Shown here: piece by piece, positions 51,158 through 60,354 of the stretch | How the letters are laid out: each line of letters opens with the position of its first letter | How positions within the stretch are numbered: position 1 is the stretch's first letter | NCBI GenBank assembly: GCA_965213845.1 | Contig: CBDCAI010000014.1 | Coordinates: forward strand, 835,555-899,554 | Direction: 5' to 3' | Origin: JBBROS01 sp965213845 | GTDB lineage: Bacteria; Pseudomonadota; Alphaproteobacteria; Acetobacterales; Acetobacteraceae | Length of the DNA: 64,000 nucleotides | The notes under the pieces: model-generated | The model's database searches: none | Seen by the model: the letters and a program-made list of their open reading frames with translations, nothing else | Told to the model about the DNA's origin: nothing | Program-made: the position numbers and the translations under genes

Positions 51158-52522
51158 CTATGTCTGGTGTTGCCGCAGGAGGTCCGTGAACGTCGCCATC
51201 GAGGGCCAGTCCTCGGCATGGTCGACGGCCTTCTCCACGGCGTCCGTGCCGGCAGGGGTCAGCATCGTGGCGGCCAGCTGGTGGAACTTGGCGCGGACAT
51301 GCGGTTCGGGGTCGGGGTGGTCGGTGTCGCGCCTGGAGTTGTCGCATTCGTGGGTGGCGGTGCGGCCGTCCTTGAGGCGGATCGTGACGCGCGCGGGGCG
51401 GAAGTCGGGGCCGCGCGCGGTCATCGCGGGGTCTTCGGCGATGTGCACCAGGGGGCGGATCGCGGCGATCAGCGGGTCGGCGATGGCGGAGTCGTCGAGC
51501 TGCTCGAAGCCCAGGCCGCCGCGGACGATCAGCGTGGCGGCGGCGTGCGGCAGCGAGTATTTGGAGGCGAAGTAGTTGGGCGGCTCGGCGTTGTTCATGA
51601 CGGTGGCGAAGGCGAAGGTCGCGACGTCGATGCGGGCGATGTCGTGCGGGGCGGGTTGCAGCTCCGCCAGGGCGTCGGACAGGCTGTCGAGTGCCGGGTG
51701 GATGGGGTTGCAGCAGGCGTACCAGCGGAAATAGCTGCCCTCCAGCTGCCAGGTGGCGCCCAGGCCCTCCGCCACGCCCGCGGGATCGAAGCCGGTGCCG
51801 ACCATGACGCCGAGCGCCTCCTCGATGGCGTCGCTGCGGGCGAAGTAGCCGGCGGCGGCCATCTCGGGCGCGAGGCCGGCGGCGAAGGCGCCCATCCCGG
51901 CGGGCAGGTTGAGCGTGGTGCCGCCCGCGGCGGTGTTGAGGTAGCTGGGCGTCATGAGCATGGTGGTGGCGATGCGCATGGCCAGGGCGATGCCGGGCCC
52001 ATCGAGGCCGTGCAGACGGGCCCCGGCGGCGACGGCGGCCAGGAGTGCGACCTGGCCGTTCGGGTGCGCGAAGGCCCGCGGGGTGAACCCGGCGCCGAGG
52101 CGGCCCGCGACCTCGTACCCCAGGACCAGCGCCTCCATCATGGCCCGGCCCGAGCGGCCGTGCTGCTCGGCGCCCGCGATGACGGCCGGAACGATGTGGA
52201 CGCCCGGCTGCAGGCCGCGCAGCCCCTCGCACAGCTCCACGGACCGGGCGGCGATGGCGTTCAGCATGGACGCGGTGCGGGGGTCGGAAGCGGGCAGGCT
52301 GCCGCCGCCGACGAGACGGGGGGCCAGGACGGTGGCACCGCTGCCCGCGGTGGACGCCAGGCGCTGGGTCAGGGCCCGCACCTCGGGCCGGGACGCGCCG
52401 GCCAGGATGCAGGCGAGCGTGTCGAGCAGGACGAGCCTGGCGCGCGCCCGGACCGGGACCGGCACGTCGTCCCACCCGGTGGTGGCGGCGAAGCGCGCCA
52501 GCTCGTCGATCTGTTGGCCCAT
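51158..52522 (-). CDS. MmgE/PrpD family protein
   Basis: 454 residues. Family landmarks: RARLVLLDTLACILAGAS at residue 25, FTPRAFAHPNGQVALLAAVA, SYLNTAAGGTTLNLPAG and YFRWYACCNPIHPALDSL. Members include 2-methylcitrate dehydratase and cis-aconitate decarboxylase, but most are uncharacterised. ATG 52522 lies two bases after the RutA-like gene's stop, so both are co-translated. No prpB or prpC genes are near, so methylcitrate metabolism is not supported. Confidence 0.88.
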   Translation of the reverse strand: MGQQIDELARFAATTGWDDVPVPVRARARLVLLDTLACILAGASRPEVRALTQRLASTAGSGATVLAPRLVGGGSLPASDPRTASMLNAIAARSVELCEGLRGLQPGVHIVPAVIAGAEQHGRSGRAMMEALVLGYEVAGRLGAGFTPRAFAHPNGQVALLAAVAAGARLHGLDGPGIALAMRIATTMLMTPSYLNTAAGGTTLNLPAGMGAFAAGLAPEMAAAGYFARSDAIEEALGVMVGTGFDPAGVAEGLGATWQLEGSYFRWYACCNPIHPALDSLSDALAELQPAPHDIARIDVATFAFATVMNNAEPPNYFASKYSLPHAAATLIVRGGLGFEQLDDSAIADPLIAAIRPLVHIAEDPAMTARGPDFRPARVTIRLKDGRTATHECDNSRRDTDHPDPEPHVRAKFHQLAATMLTPAGTDAVEKAVDHAEDWPSMATFTDLLRQHQT

Positions 52523-52524
52523 GC

Positions 52525-53604
52525 TCAGGCTGCCAGCTGGCGGTCGGCGCGGCACTGCATCAGGGGCTGGATGCGGGCGCCATAGGCGTCCATGCCGATC
52601 AGGAAGTCGTCGAAGGTGAGCATGATGCCCTTCACGCCCGGCATGGCCGCGACCTCGTCGAGCATGGCAGCGACGCGGGCGTAGGAGCCGACGAGGGTGC
52701 CCATGTTGAGGTTGACGGGGGACGGTGAGCGCAGGAAGGCGGCGGCCATGGACGTCTCGGCCATCGCGGTGTCCTCCGCGGCCTTGCCGAGCATGTGGGC
52801 AATGGCGTCCTTGTCGGCACCGCGGCAGTACAGGTCCCACTTGGCCATCGCGGCCTCGTCCGTCTCGTCGGCGATGACCATGTACAGCATGTAGCTGCCT
52901 ACATCGCGGCCGGTTTCCTGCGCGTGGGCCAGCATGCGGGCTGGGACGGCTGCGGCCAAAGTGGGTTGGTTCACGCCTTCGCCCAGGGCGAAGTTGTAGT
53001 CGCAGTACTGCGCCGCGAACTTCATCCCGCGGTCGCTCTGCCCGGCCGAGACGACCTTCACCGCCGTTTGCGGGCGGGGGCTCAGGCGGCAGTCGTCCAT
53101 CTGGAAGTGCTCGCCCTTCAGGTCCGAACGGCCCGTCTGCCACAGCTCGCGCAGGATGCGGACGTATTCGGTGCTGTAATCGTAGCGCCGGCCGAAATGC
53201 TGGTCGCCGGGCCAGAGGCCCATCTGGCTGTACTCGATGGCGTGCCAGCCGGAGACGATGTTGATGCCGAACCGCCCGCCCGAGATGTCGGCGATGGTGC
53301 TGGTCATGCGGGCGACGATGGCGGGCGGGATGGTGAGCACGGCGACGGACGCGAACAGGCGGATGCGCTGGGTGACGGCAGCGAGACCCGCCATGAGGGT
53401 GAAGCTTTCCAGGCCATGGTCCCAGAACTCGGTGGGTCCGCCGAAGCCGTGCAGCTTGATCATGGACAGCGCGAAATCCATGCCGCAGGCCTCGGCCTTC
53501 ATCACGACCTGCTTGTTCAGCTCGAAGCTGGGCATGTACTGCGGCGAGGTGGCCGAGATGATCCAGCCGTTGTTGTTGATCGGGATGAAGACGCCGATGT
53601 CCAT
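52525..53604 (-). CDS. rutA: RutA-like pyrimidine oxygenase (LLM family)
   Basis: 359 residues, strongly like E. coli RutA over its whole length: MDIGVFIPINNNGWIIS, QYMPSFELNKQVVMKAEACG, FALSMIKLHGFGGPTEFWDH, LESFTLMAGLAAVTQRIRL, FGINIVSGW and NMGTLVGSYARVAAMLDEVA. RutA opens the uracil ring between N3 and C4 using FMN peroxide and needs the reductase RutF. No rutB, C, D, E or F is visible; the neighbours are an NMT1-like binding protein (42 bases upstream) and MmgE/PrpD. The enzyme may therefore act on another ring or amide. Start ATG 53604. Confidence 0.88.
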   Translation of the reverse strand: MDIGVFIPINNNGWIISATSPQYMPSFELNKQVVMKAEACGMDFALSMIKLHGFGGPTEFWDHGLESFTLMAGLAAVTQRIRLFASVAVLTIPPAIVARMTSTIADISGGRFGINIVSGWHAIEYSQMGLWPGDQHFGRRYDYSTEYVRILRELWQTGRSDLKGEHFQMDDCRLSPRPQTAVKVVSAGQSDRGMKFAAQYCDYNFALGEGVNQPTLAAAVPARMLAHAQETGRDVGSYMLYMVIADETDEAAMAKWDLYCRGADKDAIAHMLGKAAEDTAMAETSMAAAFLRSPSPVNLNMGTLVGSYARVAAMLDEVAAMPGVKGIMLTFDDFLIGMDAYGARIQPLMQCRADRQLAA

Positions 53605-53646
53605 GGCCTGCTCCGTTCGGTTGGGTGTGGGGGTCGGATCAGCGGA

Positions 53647-54540
53647 TCAGACGAGGCCGAGATCGACACAGGCTTCGTAGCTTGCGCCGTGGGCGATGGT
53701 GCCCTGGGCCAGCATGGCGGCGCGGAGCCAGTCGAAGCCTTGCCGAAGCAGGGCCGGGTCGTCGTTCCAGAGGTGGTGCGCCTTGTAGCGGTCGAGGCAG
53801 GCCGCCAGCATGGCCCGGGGCAGGTCGGGGAACCAGGGCGCCAGATGGGGGGCGATCTCGGTGCCCGGGGTGGCGGCGATCCAGCGCAGCGTGCGGGCGA
53901 TGGCCCGGCCCATACCGGCCATCTCCTCCCGCCTGGTGTCCAAGGTGCGGGTGCGGGCGACCAGGGTGGTGTAGGCGGTGGGGCCCCGAGTGGCGGACGC
54001 AAGCCACAGATGGCCGGTGCCGTCCTGCAGCAGCTGCTCGGCATAGGGCTGGAACAGCTGCACCACGTCCAACGCGCCCCGGCGCAGCCTGTCCGCGTTC
54101 TCGGCCATGGTGGCGGGTGCCGCGTGGATGACGGTGGCGGGGTCGATGCCCGCCAGACGAAGGTCGTGGGCCAGGCAGATCCAGGGGGTCGGCACCTCGG
54201 ACACGGCAGCGAAGCGGAGGGGGACCAGGTCCCGCATGGTGAAGCCGGGGGCAGGCTGGGCGCCGATCAGGAAGAACGGATCGCGGCAGACGGTCGCGTG
54301 GAACACGCGGGACTCGCTGCCCCGGTCGGCGTCGTGGTCCAGCAGCACGCGCAGCGGGCCGCCCCACATCACGTCGACGGTGCCGGCGGCCAGGCGGCGG
54401 CCGGAATCCGCCGGGCTGGGCGAGGCCTGCAGCTCGACCGTGACGCCCTCGGCCGCGTAGGAGCCGGTCGCCTGGGTCAGATAGAAGGGCGCGTAGAACA
54501 GGGCGCGGAAGTTCTCCACCAGGATCACGGGCTTGCCCAT
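53647..54540 (-). CDS. NMT1/THI5-like substrate-binding protein
   Basis: 297 residues. The opening VILVENFRALFYAPFYLTQA and GVTVELQASPSPADSGRRLA, with AGTVDVMWGGPLRVLLD, are typical of the NMT1/THI5/SsuA fold that binds pyrimidines, sulfonates or nitrate. No signal peptide is seen with ATG 54540, so it is either cytoplasmic or has lost its leader; the small frames just upstream include a detached leader-like peptide. First intact gene of the operon with the RutA-like oxygenase. Confidence 0.8.
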   Translation of the reverse strand: MGKPVILVENFRALFYAPFYLTQATGSYAAEGVTVELQASPSPADSGRRLAAGTVDVMWGGPLRVLLDHDADRGSESRVFHATVCRDPFFLIGAQPAPGFTMRDLVPLRFAAVSEVPTPWICLAHDLRLAGIDPATVIHAAPATMAENADRLRRGALDVVQLFQPYAEQLLQDGTGHLWLASATRGPTAYTTLVARTRTLDTRREEMAGMGRAIARTLRWIAATPGTEIAPHLAPWFPDLPRAMLAACLDRYKAHHLWNDDPALLRQGFDWLRAAMLAQGTIAHGASYEACVDLGLV

Positions 54541-54775
54541 CAGCTTGCTCCCAGGCGGGCGAGGTCGTCGTGGACCGCGCCCGGCACCAGGCGGACATAG
54601 GCGGAGAACTCGGGCGTGGTCGAGTCCCGGCAGCGCGGCAGGTCGCTGTGGCCGGGCCGGCCGGGGTGAGGCGTCATGACGACGGTGCGGCAGCCGTCGA
54701 CCGTCAGGCCGAGCGGGACGGCGCGACCGCCAGACCGGGCGAGGCGAGCAGGATGGCGATGCGGCGGGTGATCAT
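54540..54775 (-). pseudogene. possible frameshifted small secreted protein or detached signal-peptide region
   Basis: ATG 54775, preceded by GAGG, opens a leader-like peptide (MITRRIAILLASPGLAVAPS) that stops after 23 codons. Another frame continues with protein-like sequence (LGLTVDGCRTVVMTPHPG onward, ending VHDDLARLGAS) to a stop that overlaps the next ATG by one base (TGATG). A single frameshift would join them. Alternatively a separate 45-residue protein starts at ATG 54677. Not recognised. Confidence 0.35.
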
Positions 54776-54916
54776 GCAAGCGACCTCGGGCGGACTGGCT
54801 GGGACGAAGCAAGAACCAGACCAGGCGCGCCCCTGCCCGGCCGTTCCGGCGCAGGTGTCGATTGACGTTGTCCAGGCGGCATGCCTAGCGTTCCCCACCC
54901 CACCCCGGAGCATGCC

Positions 54917-55726
54917 ATGCGCGCCTTCCGTCTTCTTCTGCTGGCCGCGACGGCGTCGGCGTTCCCGGGAGTTGCAGCGCTGGCGCAGGCGCCCGGCGCG
55001 CCCGAGATGGTGTCGCCGGGCAAGTTGACCTACGGCACGGCGGCGACCTTTGCCCCGTTCGAGTTCTCGCAGGACGGAAAGCTGGTCGGGTTCGACATCG
55101 AGTTCGGGGATGCGCTGGCAGGCAAGCTCGGGCTGGCGCCGGTTGCGGTAAACATCGAGTTCCGCGGCCTGATCCCGGCGCTGCAGGGCAAGCGCGTCGA
55201 TGTCATCAACAGCGCCATGTACATCAACCCGGCCCGATCCGAGCAGGTGGACTTCGTGCCCTACATGCGCATCGGGCAGCGGATCGTGGTGCAGAAAGGC
55301 AACCCGGCCAAGGTGCCGGGGCGGGAAGGCCTGTGCGGGCACACGGTTGCGGTGACGTTGGGCGGCATCCAGGAAACCTATGCGCGGCAGGATGCGGAGC
55401 GGTGTGCGGCGGCCGGGCAGAAGGCGCTGACGGTCATGACCTTCCCTTCGGCGCAGGACGCGGCGCTGTCGGTGCGGCAGGGCCGGGTCCAGGCCTATTA
55501 CGAGAGCACGGCCGGGGTGGCCCGCATCACGACGGAGCTGGCGGACGTGTTCGAGGCGGTGGGACCGGTGTTCGAGTTCGGCACGCAGATCGGCTTCGCG
55601 GTGCGCAAGGGCGATGCGGCGATGGCGGCGCTGGTGACGAAGGCGCTGCAGGCGGCGGTGGCGGACGGCACCTATGCCCGGCTGATGGCCCAGTACAAGC
55701 TGCCGCCGGAGGGCACGCTGTTCTGA
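54917..55726 (+). CDS. polar amino-acid ABC transporter, solute-binding protein (family 3)
   Basis: 269 residues. Sec signal RAFRLLLLAATASAFPGVAA with cleavage near ALA-QA. The mature part has the SBP_bac_3 pattern: LTYGTAATFAPFEFSQDGKL, VGFDIEFGDALAGKLGL, RVDVINSAMYINPARSEQVD and QIGFAVRKGDAAMAALVTKAL. Ligand class: polar or basic amino acids or opine-like compounds. ATG 54917 is chosen for the signal peptide. First gene of a five-gene + strand operon. Confidence 0.92.
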   Translation: MRAFRLLLLAATASAFPGVAALAQAPGAPEMVSPGKLTYGTAATFAPFEFSQDGKLVGFDIEFGDALAGKLGLAPVAVNIEFRGLIPALQGKRVDVINSAMYINPARSEQVDFVPYMRIGQRIVVQKGNPAKVPGREGLCGHTVAVTLGGIQETYARQDAERCAAAGQKALTVMTFPSAQDAALSVRQGRVQAYYESTAGVARITTELADVFEAVGPVFEFGTQIGFAVRKGDAAMAALVTKALQAAVADGTYARLMAQYKLPPEGTLF

Positions 55727-55736
55727 CCCGCAGCGC

Positions 55737-56467
55737 ATGTCGCTGATCTCGTTCGACCTTGTCCTGCGGTACCTGCTGAGCCCACGCTTCTTCGATGCTG
55801 CGCTGATGACCCTGCTGATCAGCCTGTGCGCCCTGCTCGGCGGCATGGTCAGCGGGTTGGTGGTGGCGTTGCTGCAGGAAAGCCGGCTCGGCCCGCTGCG
55901 GCTGGTGGCCGTGCTGTATCTGTGGCTGTTCCGGGGCACGCCGGTGCTGTTCCAGCTGATCTTCGCCTTCAACGTGCTGCCGTCGTTCGGCCTCGTGCTC
56001 TCGGGGTTCACCTGCGCGGTGCTGGCGCTGTCGCTGAACGAGGGCGCCTACATGGCCGAGATCATGCGGTCGGGCATCCGCGCGGTGGGGCGCGGGCAGC
56101 GCGTGGCGGCCCGGGCGCTCGGCATGCAGGAGGGCCAGGTGATGCGCTGGGTGGTGCTGCCGCAGGCGCTGCGGATCATCGTGCCGCCCATCGGCAACCA
56201 GTTCATCGGCATGCTGAAGCTGTCGGCGCTCGTGTCCGTCATCGCGGTGGAGGAGCTGCTGCTGGTGGCGAACCAGACGGCCTCGGCCAACTTCCGCTAC
56301 CTCGAGGCGCTGAGTGCGGCGGGGATCTACTACCTGGTATTGACGACGGTGTTCATGCTGGGCCAGGCGGCGCTGGAGCGGACGCTGGCGCGGCGCGGGC
56401 GGCGGGCGGCGACGCGCAGCTGGACCAGCTGGCTGCTGGGCGCCACTGCGGATGCGGGCCGGGTGCG

Positions 56468-56471
<4 letters not shown>
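55737..56471 (+). CDS. polar amino-acid ABC transporter permease (HisM/GlnP type)
   Basis: 244 residues, about five helices. YLWLFRGTPVLFQLIFAFN and ALSLNEGAYMAEIMRSGIRA, with the EAA loop ARALGMQEGQVMRWVVLPQA and LRIIVPPIGNQFIGMLKLSA, are diagnostic of the His/Glu/Gln/Arg/opine family. Only one permease gene is present, so it would work as a homodimer. Ten bases after the binding-protein stop. Confidence 0.94.
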
Positions 56472-57211
<740 letters not shown>

Positions 57212-57212
57212 C

Positions 57213-58328
57213 ATGGCTGCGCGCCGGGTCCGGGTGCTGCGGGTGGGCCTGTCGTATGGGGATGGTCAGGTGCTGCACACCGCCACCTCGGGCGCCGTGC
57301 CGGGCCTGCGGGAGCTGCGGCTGGTGATCGAGAGCGGCGGCGCGTTGGCGGCGGTGGGGGCGAGCCGGACGAACATCCGGTATCTGTCGGGCCTTGTGCC
57401 GGAGGCGATCGAGGCGGAGGCGGTATGCGTGGCCGGGGCGCTGGAATGGGATGCACCCTGGGACGGGCTGGTGGCGCAGATGGACGCCGCCTTCCCTGCC
57501 CTGTCGGCCCCGGCGCGCATGCTGTTCGAGATGGCGGCGGTGGACGGCGCGGCCCGGGCGGCGGGGCAGCCCGTCTGGCGCTGGCTGGGTGGCACAGGGG
57601 CTGAAACGGACTCGACCGCCACGAACCAGACGCTGTTCTGGCAGGATGAGGCGGCGCTCATGCGCCGGGCCGCGTCCTATGTCGAGCGCGGCTTCATGGA
57701 GCTGAAGCTGCGGGTTGGCGTGGGGCCGTTCGATGAGGACCTGCGGCGGCTGACGCTGCTGCGGGCGCGGTATCCGGAAGTACGGCTGTCGATCGACGCG
57801 AACGGCACCTGGCCGGAGGCGGATGCGCCGGGGCGGCTGCATGCGCTGGCGGGGCTGCGTCTCGACTATGTCGAGCAGCCCTTGCCGGCTGCGGCCTGGA
57901 CGGCGCAGGCGGCGCTGTCGGCCGCAAGCGACATCCCGATCATGCTGGACGAGGGCCTCGACGGGCCCGCGGCCGTGGCGCGGCTGGCGGCCGGGCGCGC
58001 AGCCCCGCTCGCGCATCTGAAGCTGGCCAAGCTGGGCGGGCTCGATCGGATGGTGGCGGCGGCGCGGCTGCTGAGCGGCGCCGGGGTGGGGGTGATGGTG
58101 GGGCAGATGAACGAGGGCGTGGTCGCGACGTTGGCGGCGGCGCATGCGGCGGTAGCGGTGGCGGCGCCCTACCGGGAGCTATACGGGGCCGACGGCCTGC
58201 TGTCCGACCCGGCGGGGCCGATGCCGCGGTACGAGGCGGGCCGCCTGCATCTGCCGCCCGGCCCGGGGCTGGGCCTCGTGCGCCACGATACCCCGGCGGA
58301 TGCGGCCCTGCTGTGGCAGAGGCCATGA
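57213..58328 (+). CDS. enolase-superfamily enzyme (muconate cycloisomerase / dipeptide epimerase-like)
   Basis: 371 residues. The MLE-subgroup active site is readable: MELKLRVGVG (Lys-x-Arg, about residue 160), LSIDANGTW (Asp), DYVEQPLP (Glu), IMLDEGLD (Asp/Glu) and LAHLKLAKLGGLDR (second Lys). Such enzymes epimerise dipeptides, racemise N-acyl amino acids or cycloisomerise muconate. The location behind an amino-acid importer and before an M24 hydrolase favours an amino-acid derivative. ATG 57213 is one base after the ATPase stop. Confidence 0.87.
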   Translation: MAARRVRVLRVGLSYGDGQVLHTATSGAVPGLRELRLVIESGGALAAVGASRTNIRYLSGLVPEAIEAEAVCVAGALEWDAPWDGLVAQMDAAFPALSAPARMLFEMAAVDGAARAAGQPVWRWLGGTGAETDSTATNQTLFWQDEAALMRRAASYVERGFMELKLRVGVGPFDEDLRRLTLLRARYPEVRLSIDANGTWPEADAPGRLHALAGLRLDYVEQPLPAAAWTAQAALSAASDIPIMLDEGLDGPAAVARLAAGRAAPLAHLKLAKLGGLDRMVAAARLLSGAGVGVMVGQMNEGVVATLAAAHAAVAVAAPYRELYGADGLLSDPAGPMPRYEAGRLHLPPGPGLGLVRHDTPADAALLWQRP

Positions 58329-59482
58329 CCCGCGGGGCGGATGCCGTGTTCCCCGAGGCGGTCTACCTCGAGCGGATGGGCCGGGTGCGGGCGGCGCTGG
58401 CCTGGCGCGGCCTGGACGCGGCGCTGTTCACCGGGCCCGAGAACCTGTTCTGGCTGACGGGCCAGCAAACGCCGGGCTACTACACGTTCCAGGCGTTGCT
58501 GCTGCCCGTACAGGGCGAACCGGTGTTCCTGCTGCGGGCGCTCGAGGTGCCGAACTTCCTGCGCAACACCTGGTCGCTCGCCCACAAATCCTATGATGAC
58601 GGGGCGCAGCCGGCCGCGCTGGTGCTGGCGGCGTTGCGGCACCGCGGCCTGGCCCGGGCGCGGCTGGCCGTGGAGAAGGGCGGATGGTTCCTGCCGATCG
58701 CGTTCTACGAGGCGTTGGCGTCCGTGCTGCCGGTGTTGGCGGATGCAAGCGGGATCGTGGAGGCGATGCGCCGGGTGAAGTCGGTGGCCGAGATCGGCAA
58801 GATCGAGGAGTCGGTGCGGCAAGCGGAGGCGGGTATCCGGGCGGGGCTCGATGCCGTGCGTCCGGGGGCCAGCGAGAACGACGTGGTGGCGGCGATGATG
58901 CACGCCGCGATCGCCGCCGGGGCGGAGTACATGGGCATGGAGCCGCTGGTCTCGTCCGGCCCGCGCTCCGGCGTGCCGCATGCGACGTGGCGGCGGCGGG
59001 CGCTGGAGGCGGGAGACTGCGTGTTCCTGGAGATGTCCGGGTGCTTCGACCGGTATCATTCGGGGGCGATGCGGACGGCGTGGCTGGGCGAGCCGTCGCC
59101 GCTGGCCCGGCAGCTGGAGGCCGTCGTGCTGGCCGCGCTGGATGCGGCCATCGCCGCCGCGGTGCCGGGGGCACCTTGCGCCGCGCCCCATCGGGCGGCG
59201 CAGCGGGTGATCGACGCGGCGGGCATGACCGAGCGGTTCCGCAAGCGGACGGGCTACTCGCTCGGGATCGCCTTCGCGCCGGATTGGGGGGAGTGGCAGG
59301 TGGCAAGCCTGCACGACAGCGTGAATACGCGGCTGGAGCCCGGCATGTGCTTCCACGTGCCGATCACGCTGCGGGAATGGGGCGTGTTCACGCTGGGGAT
59401 CAGCGAGAGCATCTGCATCACGGAGGCAGGCGCCCGCATCCTGGGGCACCTGCCGCGCGATGTTCGTGTCGTAAGAGCCTAG
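58325..59482 (+). CDS. M24-family hydrolase (DoeA/creatinase-like)
   Basis: 385 residues. The N-terminal creatinase domain has ALFTGPENLFWLTGQQTPGY; the catalytic half has SGPRSGVPHATWRRR and CVFLEMSGCFDRYHSGAMRT, the latter resembling ectoine hydrolase DoeA rather than metal-dependent aminopeptidases because the first Asp pair is not preserved. The end GMCFHVPITLREWGVFTLGI also departs from the E-x-H pattern. Probably a metal-free amidinohydrolase or hydrolase of a cyclic amino-acid derivative. ATG 58325 overlaps the epimerase stop as ATGA. Its stop overlaps the stop of the convergent aldolase gene. Confidence 0.85.
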   Translation: MTRGADAVFPEAVYLERMGRVRAALAWRGLDAALFTGPENLFWLTGQQTPGYYTFQALLLPVQGEPVFLLRALEVPNFLRNTWSLAHKSYDDGAQPAALVLAALRHRGLARARLAVEKGGWFLPIAFYEALASVLPVLADASGIVEAMRRVKSVAEIGKIEESVRQAEAGIRAGLDAVRPGASENDVVAAMMHAAIAAGAEYMGMEPLVSSGPRSGVPHATWRRRALEAGDCVFLEMSGCFDRYHSGAMRTAWLGEPSPLARQLEAVVLAALDAAIAAAVPGAPCAAPHRAAQRVIDAAGMTERFRKRTGYSLGIAFAPDWGEWQVASLHDSVNTRLEPGMCFHVPITLREWGVFTLGISESICITEAGARILGHLPRDVRVVRA

Positions 59483-60264
59483 TCCTTGTAGTCGGGCTCG
59501 ATCTTGTCGAGGCGGCGCTTCAGCGCGTCGAAGTGGTGCTCGGCGTTGGTTTTGGTGCCGTACTTCTTGCCGCGGGTAAACACCTTGTTGGTCTGCTCGA
59601 TGACCTCGTCGGACAGGATGTTGAACGGCTGGCCGGTCCACATGGCGTACAGCTGAACCTGGGCCACACGTTCCGTGTAGTACAGGCGGTCCCAGGCGAG
59701 GGCGATGCTGCCGACGGTGAGCACGCCGTGGCTGGCCATGAACACGACCGTCTTGCCGGGATTGGCTTCCAGCAGGCCGACCAGGCGGTTGCCCTCGCTC
59801 TCGTCGAAGGCCGGGCCGTTGTAGTCGGTGTCGTAGGCGATGGTGCGCATCAGGCCCAGCTCGGTCTGGCCGATGGGCTTGATGCGCTGGTCCTTCAGCC
59901 GGGTCAGGGCGGAGGCGAAGGGCATGTGGGTGTGGAACACGGCCTCGGCCATCGGAATCTTCTGGTGGATCGGGGCATGGATGCCGAAGGCGGAGTCCTC
60001 GACCAGGCCCTCGCCCTCCAGCACGGTGCCGTCGTAGGCGACCTCGAGGAAACAGCTGGCCGTCACTTCGGACCAGTGGGTGCCGAACGGGATCTGCATG
60101 TAGCGGTCGGTCGTGCCCGGCACGCGCGCGGTCAGGTGGTTGAAGATGCCTTCGTGCAGCCCCGCGCCGAAAGCGAGGCGGTGGGCGGCGGCCAGGTCCA
60201 CGCGGGCCTGCCACTGCACGTCGCCGATCGGCATGGATTGCTGCTTGCTCGCGATCTGGTTCAT
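59479..60264 (-). CDS. class II aldolase/adducin family protein
   Basis: 261 residues. The zinc site shows FHTHMPFASAL (His-x-His, about residue 110) and a further His in VVFMASHGVLTVG, with the family opening RLAFGAGLHEGIFNHLTARV. Members are fuculose/rhamnulose-phosphate-type aldolases or decarboxylases; this sequence lies near the uncharacterised adducin-like group. ATG 60264 follows AGGAGA. Single gene, convergent with the operon ending at 59482. Confidence 0.87.
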   Translation of the reverse strand: MNQIASKQQSMPIGDVQWQARVDLAAAHRLAFGAGLHEGIFNHLTARVPGTTDRYMQIPFGTHWSEVTASCFLEVAYDGTVLEGEGLVEDSAFGIHAPIHQKIPMAEAVFHTHMPFASALTRLKDQRIKPIGQTELGLMRTIAYDTDYNGPAFDESEGNRLVGLLEANPGKTVVFMASHGVLTVGSIALAWDRLYYTERVAQVQLYAMWTGQPFNILSDEVIEQTNKVFTRGKKYGTKTNAEHHFDALKRRLDKIEPDYKD

Positions 60265-60354
60265 GGCGGGTTCTCCTGCGGCCGGTGACGGATGGGTGCT
60301 GCGCTGCACTCTAAGCCCCGACGCCGGGAGAAGCCTATCAAAAGATGGGTCGGA

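Noticed and set aside
51158..52522. Methylcitrate cycle operon
   Set aside because: MmgE/PrpD similarity alone; no prpB, prpC or acnD-like gene in the vicinity.
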